Assembly (NCBI GenBank): GCA_964247055.1
Contig: OZ176050.1
Span: forward strand, 4,402,001-4,466,000
Length of the DNA stretch: 64,000 nt
Direction: 5' to 3'
Source: Paragordius varius
Lineage: Eukaryota > Nematomorpha
Shown here: piece after piece, positions 1-10,915 of the stretch
Layout of the letters: the number at the start of each line of letters is the position of its first letter
Numbering within the stretch: the stretch's first letter is position 1
Position numbers and translations under genes: made by a program
The notes under the pieces: model-generated
The model's database searches: none
Told to the model about the DNA's origin: nothing
The model's input: the letters and a program-made list of their open reading frames with translations, nothing else

Positions 1-60
1 TCGCATCTAAATTTAATGACTATAAATACCTCATAGATGAGTCAGAACAATCTTTTATAT

Positions 61-627
61 CAGGGGTGTCTAACACAAATGGCTTCGCGTGCCGCATTCT
101 AAACTTAAAAAACTCGGCTAACATATATGGGCATTCAAATATTTTATAAGACAATCTACTGTTTATTTCTCCATATCTTTCTCTAGTCACTGGGAAAAAA
201 TTGTTGAAACCATTTTTATTACAAATATTTTTAAAAACTATTGAATTGTAATAAGTTTTAATTTTTCGCGGGTCGTAAATATTAGCTTGGAGGCCCTTTT
301 CTTGAACACCCATGCTTTATATTGTAAAAGTTTTAATGCGTTAGATCAAAATATTTGGGTAAAAGATAAAGCGCCTATTTTCGGGTCGCGCTTCAAATCA
401 ATGAAATTAAAGGACAACATAGGCATAACTTTGGCACCCGCTGCATGAATCAGTGATGGCACCCCCTCCGTGATTATATATAAAATATATATATAAATAT
501 ATATAATCAAAATAATAACTTTTAAATACCTATTTTTTAATAAAATTTCAAAATTCTGAAACCCCGCACTCCTTCAACTATGGGGTCGGGTGTATTAGCC
601 TTTATTTGCCCTCCCCTAGACACCTCT
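61..627. mobile_element. Possible non-autonomous hAT-like element
   Basis: The sequence CAGGGGTGTCTAACAC begins at 61, and a near-complementary terminus, TAGACACCTCTG, ends at 627. CAGGGGTG-type termini are typical of hAT DNA transposons. GC-rich blocks lie just inside both ends, which is also typical. No 8-bp target duplication is visible (flanks ttttatat and aagggcta), so the right boundary is uncertain. An open frame on the minus strand (20-313) runs across the left terminus and resembles no protein I know, so I treat it as chance. Confidence 0.35.
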
Positions 628-1077
628 GAAGGGCTACCCACCCCCCTTTGTGGCTATAATACATTATTATACTTTAAATTTGTTAAAAATATTAAACCTA
701 AAACCATTTATAAACTCACAATTAAAAAAACAACTGTATTTACAATATAGTTTAATTTCGTCAATTTCCTTAGTTGTTTTATTAACTCAAATTAAAGACG
801 TTAATAGTATTTGTTAAAATTAAAGTTAAAATCATTTTTCAAGGTGGAGTATTAAGCTTTTTTGAAAACGATATAAGATTATTCAGAGATTAAGGAGGGT
901 TCTGAGCCCTAAAATTAACTATGGCATGCAAAGTTATTCAAAATTTTAGGACGGTGTAATAAAATACTAATGAGAGGGAAAGTGTTGTTAATTGGGAACC
1001 ACTACTAAGGTTTTTTAATGATAAGCACCATTAATTTTATAAAATACTGATTTATCAAATAATGGGACATTTACACT
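628..1077. other. Unassigned AT-rich stretch
   Basis: I see no exon, RNA gene or clear repeat here. If the SLC18 gene extends upstream of the window, this is part of one of its introns. Confidence 0.4.
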
Positions 1078-2280
1078 GTGCGGCAAAAATTGGGATCAAA
1101 AAATAAAGGTATGAATCATATATCATTCGATAGTTAGTTATAAGCAATATTATCGATATATGATATATGGGGCTAGATAAAGTTATTTAAATTTTCCAGT
1201 TATTAGCCAAAATCAAAAAATCGCATTTTTTTCGCATATTAGGTCAAAGAAAATCAAATACAATAGATGAAAACGTGTCAACTAAATTTTATTTGTTTTA
1301 TTATAACATAAGGATAATTCTAAACGCAAAATACAATCAAGAGAGATTTTATATTTTTTCGCAGGATCCCAGAAAGATTTTCAAGAATATCGGCTAAAAA
1401 ATCGCGATTTGGTGTCAAATTTGAATCATAAAAACTTATTATATGCGGTTAATTTTTTTAAAACAATCAATTATTAACTCTATATATAGAGATTACCAAT
1501 ATATTACGTTCAAAAAAAAATTTATGCCCTATATAAAAAAAAAATTTTCCGATAATTTGCACCAAAGCGGAAGCTGCATAAAATACTATAAAACATCCAA
1601 TATATATTATGAATATTTTTTTATACAATAGGAAAAAAATCTCTCACCTCAGATTTTGGATTTAGTTATCCGAAAATCTAGATTATATATTTTGGGCGCC
1701 ATTTTGGCTTTTATAATGGCAACATAAAAATCCCTAATTGAAAAATCGATGATAGATTTTTTTTCTGCATCGAATTGTATGGAAAAAGTATAAATAATAT
1801 ATATAAGGTGTTTTGTAAAAATTATAACAGTATCCGCTTAAATGCAAATTGAAAAAAATTTTTGAAGGCAATATATTGGTTATGTCTGTATATAGAGTTA
1901 ATATATGATTGTTTTTAAAAAAATAAAAATCTTTTACCGCATATTAATGAGATTTATGATTCAAATTTGACACCAAAGGGCGATTTTTTAAATGACATTA
2001 TCTTTCTGGGACCGTCTGAAAAAATTTAATTTGTTGATGATATTTTGCATTTAGAATCATCCTTATGCTATATTAAAACAAATAAAATTTAGTTGACACG
2101 TTTTCATCAATTGTTAATTTTCTTTGACCTAATATGCGATAATGCGACTTCTCGATTTTGGCTAATAACTAAAAAATTTAAATAACTTTTTATCTAACCG
2201 CATATATCACGTCGATATTCATTATCCTGAAGCTTTTAGCTATCGAATGATATATGATTCATTAAAATTTATTTTTTGCA

Positions 2281-2283
<3 letters not shown>
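1078..2283. repeat. 1.2 kb foldback (palindromic) element
   Basis: Two arms of about 550 bp are inverted copies of each other. The left arm contains tcatatatcattcgatag near 1117 and gaaaacgtgtcaactaaatt near 1268. The right arm carries the complement of both, near 2250 and 2095. The arms meet around 1640-1800. Their divergence shows as many single-base differences and small gaps. No coding capacity is visible. It looks like a non-autonomous foldback or MITE inserted upstream of the first visible SLC18 exon. It ends against an (AT)n tract. Confidence 0.8.

Positions 2284-2318
<35 letters not shown>
2284..2318. repeat. (AT)n microsatellite
   Basis: Pure AT dinucleotide run abutting the right end of the foldback element. 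Confidence 0.9.
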
Positions 2319-2319
<1 letters not shown>

Positions 2320-2440
2320 TTAGCGTAGACTTTAAATAAAATAAGTTTACTTAAAAAATATACGCAAAATGAATAGAGGGCGACTGGAAGATAACTAAAT
2401 TTGTGGGAAAATTACATAATTATTTTATATGCATATGTAG

Positions 2441-5400
2441 ATGGAAATGCGCTATATGTTCAATGATTACCATTGCAATCTGTCTAATTTTGGTAAATGA
2501 ATTTTTTTAAATAATTTTTATCAAGATTCCCTTTGCAAATCATCCAGCGCATTTAGTCTTACCGCATTTTGGCATTGGATTAGGAATCGGTAATCTAATA
2601 TATACCATTTACAGTTCAATTTCACCTTTAAACAATTCAAATTCACCCTTGAACAATCACCCTTGAACAACTCAAATTCACCCTCGAACAATTCAAATTC
2701 ACCCTCAAATAAAATATATGTTTTTTAAGATTTAAAATTACCTATATTTTATATATTTTTCAAAAATAAAAGTTTTTTTTTAAATTAAAATAATGCTGAA
2801 AAAATAATAAACTATGCGATAAACATATATTAATAATGAATTATACTAGTTCGAAAACACATAATTTATTTTTAGGGTGAATTTGAATTGTTCGAAGGTG
2901 AATTTGAATTGTTTAAGGGTGAACTTGAACTGTAAATGGTATATTATCATATCATTGGTTTTTTATTTAAGAATTTTACATAATTATTTGTAAAATAATA
3001 ATAACCGAAATTTCACACAGCTATTTCATTTGAGACAATAAGTTTTATTTAATTTCACATTTTTTAATTTTTAATTCAGACACAAATATGAATTTATAAT
3101 ATAATTTTCGGTTCTGTTTATAGGTATTGTAGATTCCGCACTTGTGCCTTATCTTAGTTACATTGTAGACATTCGCCATTCAGGTATGTATGGTGCAGTC
3201 TATTCCATTAGTCAAATGGCAGTATGTTTAGCTTATGGACTTGGTATATTCATATAACTCCTAACCCGTTAATAATAATATTAAAGTCATTTAAAATTTA
3301 TAGTTATTTATAAAAAATGGATAAATTTGTCAATCAGTTAAAAAACAATAAAGTAGTATTTTTTAATTATTTACCTCATAAATGTATAACTATTTTCTTG
3401 ACTAAATTAATTACAATTATATAAAAACATTATCGGTTTAGATTTCGTTTTATAGAAAAAGATAATTTATTTAAAGCTGATGTGCCCCCATATAATAATA
3501 ATTAAAATTAAATATACCCAAACGTTAACCAAAAATTATAGGGTACAAATTAAATAATAAAAAATGGAATGATTATTTTATTCACAAAATAATTCATAGT
3601 ATTTAAGTGGGTAAGACTAAATTTTTTAGAGGGCGTTTAGTGTATACCAAAATATTAATACGAAAAATTTAATCATTTTTTTAATTTTTCTCTAGGTCCA
3701 GCTATTGGTGGCGCCATTGTTAAAGCGATTGGTTTTAAATGGTATAATTATTATATATTTTAATTTAAAAAATCACGCAATCTTTTAAATTGTAAATATT
3801 GTTTTGAATAGAGTAATTGAAAAAGTTATTTATTTAAAATATAAAAAGGTTTATAATTATTTTGATTGGTTAAACATACATTCTGCATGTGGTAACGGAA
3901 GGGAAGGTTTTCACAAAAGATTTTTTGATAAAATATCCCGCCTTACAGCACGAGAATTTTATTTGAAATAAAATTTAATTCCACTTCTAAAAAACCGGTT
4001 CTGTAACCGTTTGTAAAAACTTTCTCGACCTAACTAGTTATGATTTCTTAGGTTCGCCTTGAAAATTGTCTTATTAAAAATTTTTCCAGTTGTTTACTTG
4101 ATAAGCTTTATCCCTAAATATAAATTTTATGGAATATTAAAAATTAATTTGCTATTATTGTAATAGTTTTTTTAGCTGTTCGCTTAACATAGTTATCAGT
4201 ATATATTTCAATAAACCATCTTTTTAAGCTCTAAATTAAACTCAAATATTCTTATCTATCTTTCTTTAGGTTGGTGTGGAACATTGCTATACTGAATATT
4301 TTGTATCTCCCAATTCTATGGCTATTGCGAAGAACTCCTCAAAGATCCGAGGATGTAATAATTTTTTGCCTTTATTAATTTACTAAAACGTTGATATAAA
4401 AATGCCCATTTTTGGGGTTCGTTTAGGTATTTTTCTCACTCAAATTGAAGCCTAATAAAATTTTATGGGATTTATTTTACCTAAAAAAAAATTTCATTTT
4501 TTATGGTAATTATTTCAGGCTCTTTATAACGGTTTCATAATATCCACATATTTGTGTTTCGGAAAGGCGTTTTTGGTTATAAACGATTATAACTTAAAAA
4601 TTAGGGCTCTATAATGAAAGTGAATGATGATTAATATTAGCTACTAAAGAATTTATAGACCCTTAATTGAGAAAGCTTAGAGGGGATAATATATGAGATC
4701 CAGTGTTTATATAAAATTTAATGTAGTGCCATCTAAACGAATGCAATCCAAAATTATATATGTAAACGAAAACAACTATTAATTTTAAATATAAAAGAAT
4801 ATAATAATAGGTATAGATGGTCAATAATATTATTTTGGATATAATTTAGCTTGGCAAAAATATTGAAAATGGTTAAACATTTGAAATATAACATTTTTAT
4901 GTTAAAATATATTAAAAGATCTATATAAATTTAGCATTAAAAATTATTATTATTATAAGTTGTGTTCTGCACGCGCCGATGTGACTGAATTAAAAAAGAT
5001 CTTGCAAAGTTAAGTAATAAATATAGTTATACGCATTAAAAATTTGTTTCTATCAAAATACCAATGGTAATGGTATAATAAACTTACCTGGTGATAATAT
5101 AATCAAGCAAACCGAAACATAAAAATGTTTTGCGGATGTTATAAACCGATTTTTATCTACTTAACATTATAAAATTGTGAAATATGTTGGTTTAACAATT
5201 TTCCAGTGGGCCCAATTATATGTAATGAATATTTTTATTTAAAAATGCACATAGTTGGTATTTCTTAGAGTTGCATATGTGTTCCGCCCCCGTTACCCCC
5301 CCCCCTCCCCTTAACAAAATTTTTAAAAAGGTGCAAATATTCAAAAATCGCGTTTTAGGCAATTATCCGAGAAACGAGTAAGATTATTTAAATTCAATAA

Positions 5401-5872
5401 CGGATATTTTTATGAATGCGTCGATCTGACAAATCTTAAAATTGCGCGAAAATATACAGTCTGAGTTCAATATCTTCATAAAGCCATAGCGACGGAGGGC
5501 AAAGCTAGTACATAATAAATATCAATAGCCATTAGTGTGACTCAAGTCCATTTTTTCGTAACGCCGTAAATTTATACATACAACAATGATATACCATTTT
5601 CATACATAATTCACCCTTAAACAATTAAAATTCGCCCTTGAACGATTCGAATTCACCCTAAAAATAAATTTTGTATTTTCGGCAGTGGCGGAACTATAAA
5701 TTGTGGGCGCCCCTCCCCACCCCCCGCAAGTTTTACCGGTTTCCCCTTCCCCCCCAAAAAAATCGTTTGTTATCTTTCACCTGGCACATCACTTACGTAT
5801 AGAAATATTATATTTTAAAATGATAATATTTACATGACTTGGCATCCTGAGCCTAACGGTTTTGCGTTCCAG

Positions 5873-5912
<40 letters not shown>

Positions 5913-8900
5913 ATATATATATATATATATGGTTAGTACCCCGCCCACCCTAACCACTGTCAATTCTTTTGTCTTAACGTTCAATTTTAAAGTTTAAGAT
6001 AATTAAATTACTTATTAAGATATTAATCATTAAATCATGTTTTAAAATTTCGTTTTCTCGATTTTGCATGAGCAAATTTTCTTTTATATCTATTTTATCT
6101 ATTTTATCCATTTGATCCGCCATCTCCGCTTCATTTGCTAGTAAGGATAAATTGCCCAATCATTTTTCAACCATCGTGCTTTAATATAATTATTAATTAT
6201 TTTTAACTTTGAGAATGAACGTTCCGCTGTAGCAACCGTAACTGGTAAAGTCAAAAATGATAATAATGCTGTTATCATCACATGGCTAAAACTGTTGGGT
6301 ACTTAGTAATTTATAGCTATACAAATTGCCTGGAATTGTTGATTTGAGCGATCTCACCCTTAAGCTTATAGAAACTGACACTATTGAATCGGAATATATT
6401 CACTCAAATCGTTTGGATTAATTATTAAATTGTTAGCTTAAAATTTCTACTTCACTCATTTTAGTTAACTTTGATGGAAGCAGAGATGAAAACATCGCTA
6501 CAAAAACTGCCGAATCTATTTTTTAACTGAAAAATACAATATCTAAAATTTTATTCACATTCACTCTTACTTATCATCTAAAATCTAAATTAGAAAATCT
6601 ATGGTCATCGACAATTCATCAATATGTCTTTTATAAATTTTATGTCTCTTATCACTAAAAACAGGTTTAATGCGCCATTTTATTGCCATTTCTATGCCAT
6701 CTTTTTTTGCGGTCATATTGTCACTTTTATATTTTAATATATTTAATTTTCGAGCTCTGTTTGCTTTTATAAGTCTATATCATTTGATTGTAATATTGTA
6801 AAGACTTTAGGTACTATATCTAATCTATATATTTATAAAAATGGAAAATGCTGGCTTTGTGATCTGGTACAGGAAAAACGGTAGACCCATTCAAATCCAG
6901 ACTTCGAAAAAATATAATCATTAATGAATGCCCCGACAATAGCTTCGCCCTTTTTTTGCCCACCCCGTGTGAAAAACGGGTTTTTTTTTGAAAACAGAAG
7001 TCTACAAAAATCGTGTCTTTGAGACAATTTTCTGGAGAACGTGTTGGACCATTCAATTTCAAATATGATTTTTGTTTACTTATTTTCGATTGCGCCGAAC
7101 ATAGTCGAGTCACTTTTTTGATTTAGGCCCTCTTTTTACCCGCTCCCCCCGTAAAATGCCATTTTTTTCAAAAAACAAAGTCCACAAAAATAATTTTTTA
7201 AATCTATTTTTCGCCCTAGGTATGAGACCGTAAAAATTCAATATGGATTCCACGTATTCCCTGTTAAAAGGCAAAAATTTTAGTCAGGCGTTTCTTTGAT
7301 GATAGCTGCTGGGTAAGGAGCTACCCGCTAAAAACTGATTCCTCATGTAACTTTGTGATCTGCTACAGGAAAACCGGTAGACCCATTCAAATCCGAACTT
7401 TGAACCCCCCTTCCCTGAAGTCCGAACTCGGGCTGCGTAGCAGCACGAGATTTACGCTAGTATATGATATAAAAATATGCAAAGAAATATAAATTCAAAT
7501 TTACTTATTTTTTTGATTAACATAGAAGCTTCCTCCTGCTTATTCTTCTTAGTGTTCGTTACTGTTATATTGGTTAAAACCTTAATAATATCAAAATAAC
7601 GATATTTTATTGATAAAAGAGACATATACCTTCCTGCCCAACGAAAGGGATTAAAAATTTTAAAACTTATTCAAATTCCTGAGTATAACTTCTAGAATGG
7701 TCCCATCTTTTTATACAGTAGCCAAAAATGTATATATTGCCTCCAGAGTTGCAAAAAAATCGGATGCTTCTCTCCAAGATTAAATCGAATCATTTATAAC
7801 TAAATTTAGATTATGAGCGGCGCAATGATCATTAACTGCCTGGGGATCCTTTCAAAAAGTAAGTTCCGTGCATAACACTGGCGCAATCATAACCTTGGCC
7901 TATACACTTATCTAATGATAAATTATAGTTTTTTACAAAAGATTTTTTTATTATACCTGGATAACTCATATGCCAGGCAATCATTACTACATATCTGTAT
8001 ATAAAAAAGGTTATAATTTTGCGCCTCCCAGCAAAATAGATAGGGGGCCCAAATTTAATATAATAATAAAAAAGGGCCCCTGTTTTGTCTTGGGCCCCCT
8101 CGCACTGCTCCGTCTAGCTCCCCATAGTTTCGCCACTGATTTTCGGGCTAATGTAAATCATATTAATATGAAATATATCTGAACAATATAAAAAAATATA
8201 AGTAATTTTTGATCTCAAAAAACATTTAATTTATTTTACGGTGAATTTGAATTGTTCGAGGGTAAATTTGAATTGTTCCAGGGTAATTTAAACTGTAATT
8301 GGTTTATTAAATAACATAATTATATAAAAATTTGGGCCATTAACGATCTAAAATCCAAAAACATTAGAATAACCATGATATATTTAAGCTCCGTAGTATT
8401 TTCTTACCTCTATATATTTACTAAATTGCCCATTAAATATGGCTATTTTATGGCATATTACATTGTAATCGGAAGTAAAAAGTGTGGATCAATAAAGGCA
8501 ATAAAAAAGTTCGTATATGAACTTTAAACGGGTATACACGTTTTTCGGAAATTGTTTTAAAGACACGCATAGCTGGGACTGAACCCAGGGACTAATTTAA
8601 AAAAAACATTTACAAATGACCGATGTATTAATCCTTAAAATACGTATGAGAACATAATGTTAATGGGAATATGTATTATACACTATTTTAAATTCAAAGC
8701 CATTAATTGCATTTTTTAACAATTATTTTATATTAAATATACTATATTTGATTGGTATCTATAAACCCGGTAATAAATGCAATAGCCGGACAACCTTAAT
8801 ACTTTGTATTTTTAAGGACTAGTTTTAATAAAGACCGAATATATTCTGTATCTCCAGTAATAAAAAATTATTCTTCACAATAGTAAACAGAATTTGTGAA

Positions 8901-9212
8901 AATTCACTGTGAATTACATAATCAAATGTTTTAATATTTTATATACTAGGTAATAATTTAACGTTTAAAATGGTGGGGGTAAGGGTAAAAATAATAATTT
9001 TTACCCTAACCAAATTCAACTAAAAAAATTAATAATTATTTTTTTATTAATAGAATCAAAATGTTTCAAATCTAAACACCCCTTTAAACTATGAGATGGA
9101 TTTAACCAAGGAACCAATAAGCCCCTACCAAACAAGAGCGGAAACTCAAGATTCTAAAAAGCACCAATTATTATCCATTAGTAGTAGAGAAAACGACAAT
9201 GATTTAATATAA
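2441..9212 (+). CDS. SLC18A: Vesicular monoamine transporter (SLC18 family), 3' part
   Basis: Proton-coupled transporter that loads monoamines into synaptic or secretory vesicles; major facilitator superfamily. Six exons are visible: 2441-2492, 2526-2589, 3124-3243, 3696-3741, 4270-4354 and 9054-9212 (stop TAA). All have GT-AG borders and matching phases, giving about 174 C-terminal residues. Diagnostic matches to VMAT are IPFANHPAHLVLPHFGIGLG, GIVDSALVPYLSYIVDIRHS, GPAIGGAIVKAIGFKW (human VMAT2 has GGAIAKAIGFPW) and LLRRTPQRSED just after the last membrane helix. These resemble VMAT more than VAChT. The last exon is a hydrophilic 52-residue cytosolic tail with a possible dileucine sorting signal, KHQLLS. 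The intron at 2493-2525 is only 33 bp, while the last intron is 4.7 kb and full of transposons. Upstream exons lie outside the window or were not found. The exon set is secure; the exact substrate is inferred. Confidence 0.9.
2602..2942. mobile_element. MITE 'family A', copy 1 (SLC18 intron)
   Basis: Terminal inverted repeats start with ATACCATTTACAGTTCAA and continue as several tandem copies of a short motif (AATTCACCCTTGAACAATTC). The right end is the complement and reads ...GAACTGTAAATGGTAT. The AT-rich centre has no coding capacity. It starts only 13 bp after the exon ending at 2589 and fills most of the 534-bp intron. Other copies lie at 5591-8304, 24434-24699 and, more diverged, near 38674-38914. 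Confidence 0.85.
5873..5930. repeat. (AT)n microsatellite inside the hAT element
   Basis: A long AT dinucleotide run with one interruption, located within the left part of the hAT element. Confidence 0.85.
6840..7440. repeat. Tandem repeat, period about 495 bp, first locus
   Basis: The block ctttgtgatctg..acaggaaaa..ggtagacccattcaaatcc occurs at about 6855 and again at about 7351. The DNA is richer in GC than its surroundings. The same unit, inverted and with a period of about 483 bp, is present at 61009-61640. Open frames in it on the minus strand (6820-7113) have no recognisable homology and are probably chance. It sits inside the hAT element, either as cargo or as a later insertion. Confidence 0.75.
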
Positions 9213-10915
9213 ACCAATAAAAAAAACAAATTTCCGAATTGAAATTCTATACTATGATATTTCAATCATAATAAAAATTTAAGATAATAAATTTGTATGA
9301 AATAAATAAGGATTGCTTTTAAATATATTGATTGATTGATGCTATAAATAAAATAACAATGTGGTTAAACAATATATAAGAAAAAAATTATGTTTATGTA
9401 GCCATACTAGCTAATCAGTTGTTGAAAGATACCAGTACTTCCAAAAATTTGAGATTACACAAATATTTTTACTAAAATTAACATTTGTTATGAGAAGATT
9501 ATTAAATTCACAAATTTAAATATTTATGAACCATATCCTAGTATTGTAATTTACCAGCAAAATCTATGATTAAAATATATAATAACAATACATCGAGGCA
9601 TAGAAGAAAAGCTTGAATTTTGATAAAATTAAAAACATGATAATTAATTTTATAGTGATAACAAGGTAATCCGATATACGTTTTTTAACAAATCACCACT
9701 CATCGGAGTCAACATATATAATTAATTTTAATACAACGCCACCACTTGTTATCAAATTAAAAATTAAAATCGTAAGTGGAGAGAGGGAAGGTATTGATTT
9801 AATTACATATAATAATAATCATGATAATTTAATTATGTTATCTGATAACGACATAATTAATTTATAAATGACCCTATCTGTGGACAATCATGTTACCTAC
9901 CTATATGTTTTTTACAACCAATGTTTGGAGTGGCATGCTTTAACATTGCATGTTAGTGATTTCGTCTGCAAAAAGAGATACATTATGATATTTGTCCTTA
10001 CTTTTTTATTGGTCATAAAATCGATTTGTATCTAATCTAATGCGTCGTGGACAATATATCAATTGTTATATTTTTTGGGAAAAAAGGAAATTGTAGGCTT
10101 AATTTTATATATATAAGTAAGTGGAAGTACAACGTGTATAAACCCTTGAAATAAAATTGAAATGGGTGGGTGGTTTAATGTAAAAAAAAGCTAACTATTA
10201 TTTTAAGGTACTTTGATTTCCCCCTACAAATCTATTTTTGTGTGATTTACCACAAGACGAATTTCGTAATTATATGTATATGTTTTGAAAGAATTTCATA
10301 AAAAGAGTGTGTGTGATTGTTATCGTTGCGAGATGGACGCAATAATTGTATGCTAAAAAAATTTTTTTTAATGTAAAGCGTGTATTTTATTGATACGAAT
10401 GTGAGGAAAGGCGCACACACATAAATATATTTTTTGTTCGAAATAACATGCATAATTAATTTTGTAAATTAATGTTTTTTACGCAATCCCTATTTTTATC
10501 CAAAATTTAAATATTTATTGTTGAATAAGTTAATTATCTCTGTAAATAATTGTCGCCGATATTTTTTATATCATATTGATTATCTCCAACTTCCAACAAA
10601 ATAATTAACTCTAGCCTCCTATGATAAAGGGTGTTGGGCCTTTTGTCCTATACACATTATTTTATACTTTCGACTGCATATATATTAATTATATGAGCGG
10701 TATTTTGTTTAAGGAAATTCGGGATGGATAGAAATGCACGTTAAAAAGTTCAAAATGATTATGATTAAAGTGGATTTTGAAACAATGAGAGTTTTGTATA
10801 TGAATATTTAAATATATTAATGTCAATAGCCTCCTTAAATTAAATTATTTAAAAACTTGTACTGCTGCTCCCATTTTATTGCGCTCTAGTTTTATAAAAT
10901 TTGCTCTACAATGAG
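9213..10915. other. Intergenic region between SLC18 and FGF
   Basis: AT-rich DNA with no recognisable exon. It should include the SLC18 3' UTR and polyadenylation site (AATAAA-like hexamers just after 9212 are uninformative in DNA this AT-rich) and the FGF promoter. A weak inverted pair around ataacaag (about 9658) and cttgttat (about 9752) may be an old MITE. Open frames near 10247-10453 are no longer than expected by chance. Confidence 0.5.

Larger units (their letters stand above)
5683..8138 (-). mobile_element. hAT transposon (ZMYM1/DUF4371-type transposase), degenerate
   Basis: The termini are CAGTGGCGGAACTAT and, complemented, CAGTGGCGAAACTATG. They are flanked by a perfect 8-bp target duplication, attttcgg, at 5675-5682 and 8139-8146. 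Transposase remnants read on the minus strand. The C-terminal hAT dimerisation domain is near 6060-6310 (LTLPVTVATAERSFSKLK, then NLSLLANEAEM after a stop or frame shift). The catalytic-core region is near 7730-7920 (GQGYDCASVMHGTYF and, in a shifted frame, AAHNLNLVINDS). Several stops and frame shifts mean it encodes no complete transposase. Tandem repeat DNA at 6840-7440 lies inside it. Confidence 0.9.
5591..8304. mobile_element. MITE 'family A', copy 2, split by a hAT insertion
   Basis: The left half (5591-5682) begins ATACCATTTTCATACATAAT and carries the AATTCACCC motif array. The right half (8139-8304) carries the complementary array and ends AACTGTAATTGGTTTA. The halves are separated by a 2.5 kb hAT element with a perfect 8-bp target duplication inside the MITE. 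The MITE is therefore older than the hAT. Confidence 0.85.

Noticed and set aside
20-313. 97-codon open frame on the minus strand at the window start
   Set aside because: It runs across the CAGGGGTGTC terminus of a hAT-like element, resembles no protein family, and is not longer than chance allows when the whole window is searched.
2341-2395. An additional upstream SLC18 exon reading RKMNR before the W of the next exon
   Set aside because: It would need a non-GT donor (ag or gc), and only three or four residues resemble the family, so it was not included.
6820-7113. Open frames on the minus strand with fairly normal amino acid composition
   Set aside because: They lie in the ~495-bp tandem repeat; the second repeat locus does not preserve a common frame, and no protein family is recognised.
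8560-8592. tRNA-like T arm (ctgggttcag..cccag on the minus strand)
   Set aside because: The loop is the wrong size and no acceptor, D or anticodon arm can be drawn around it.
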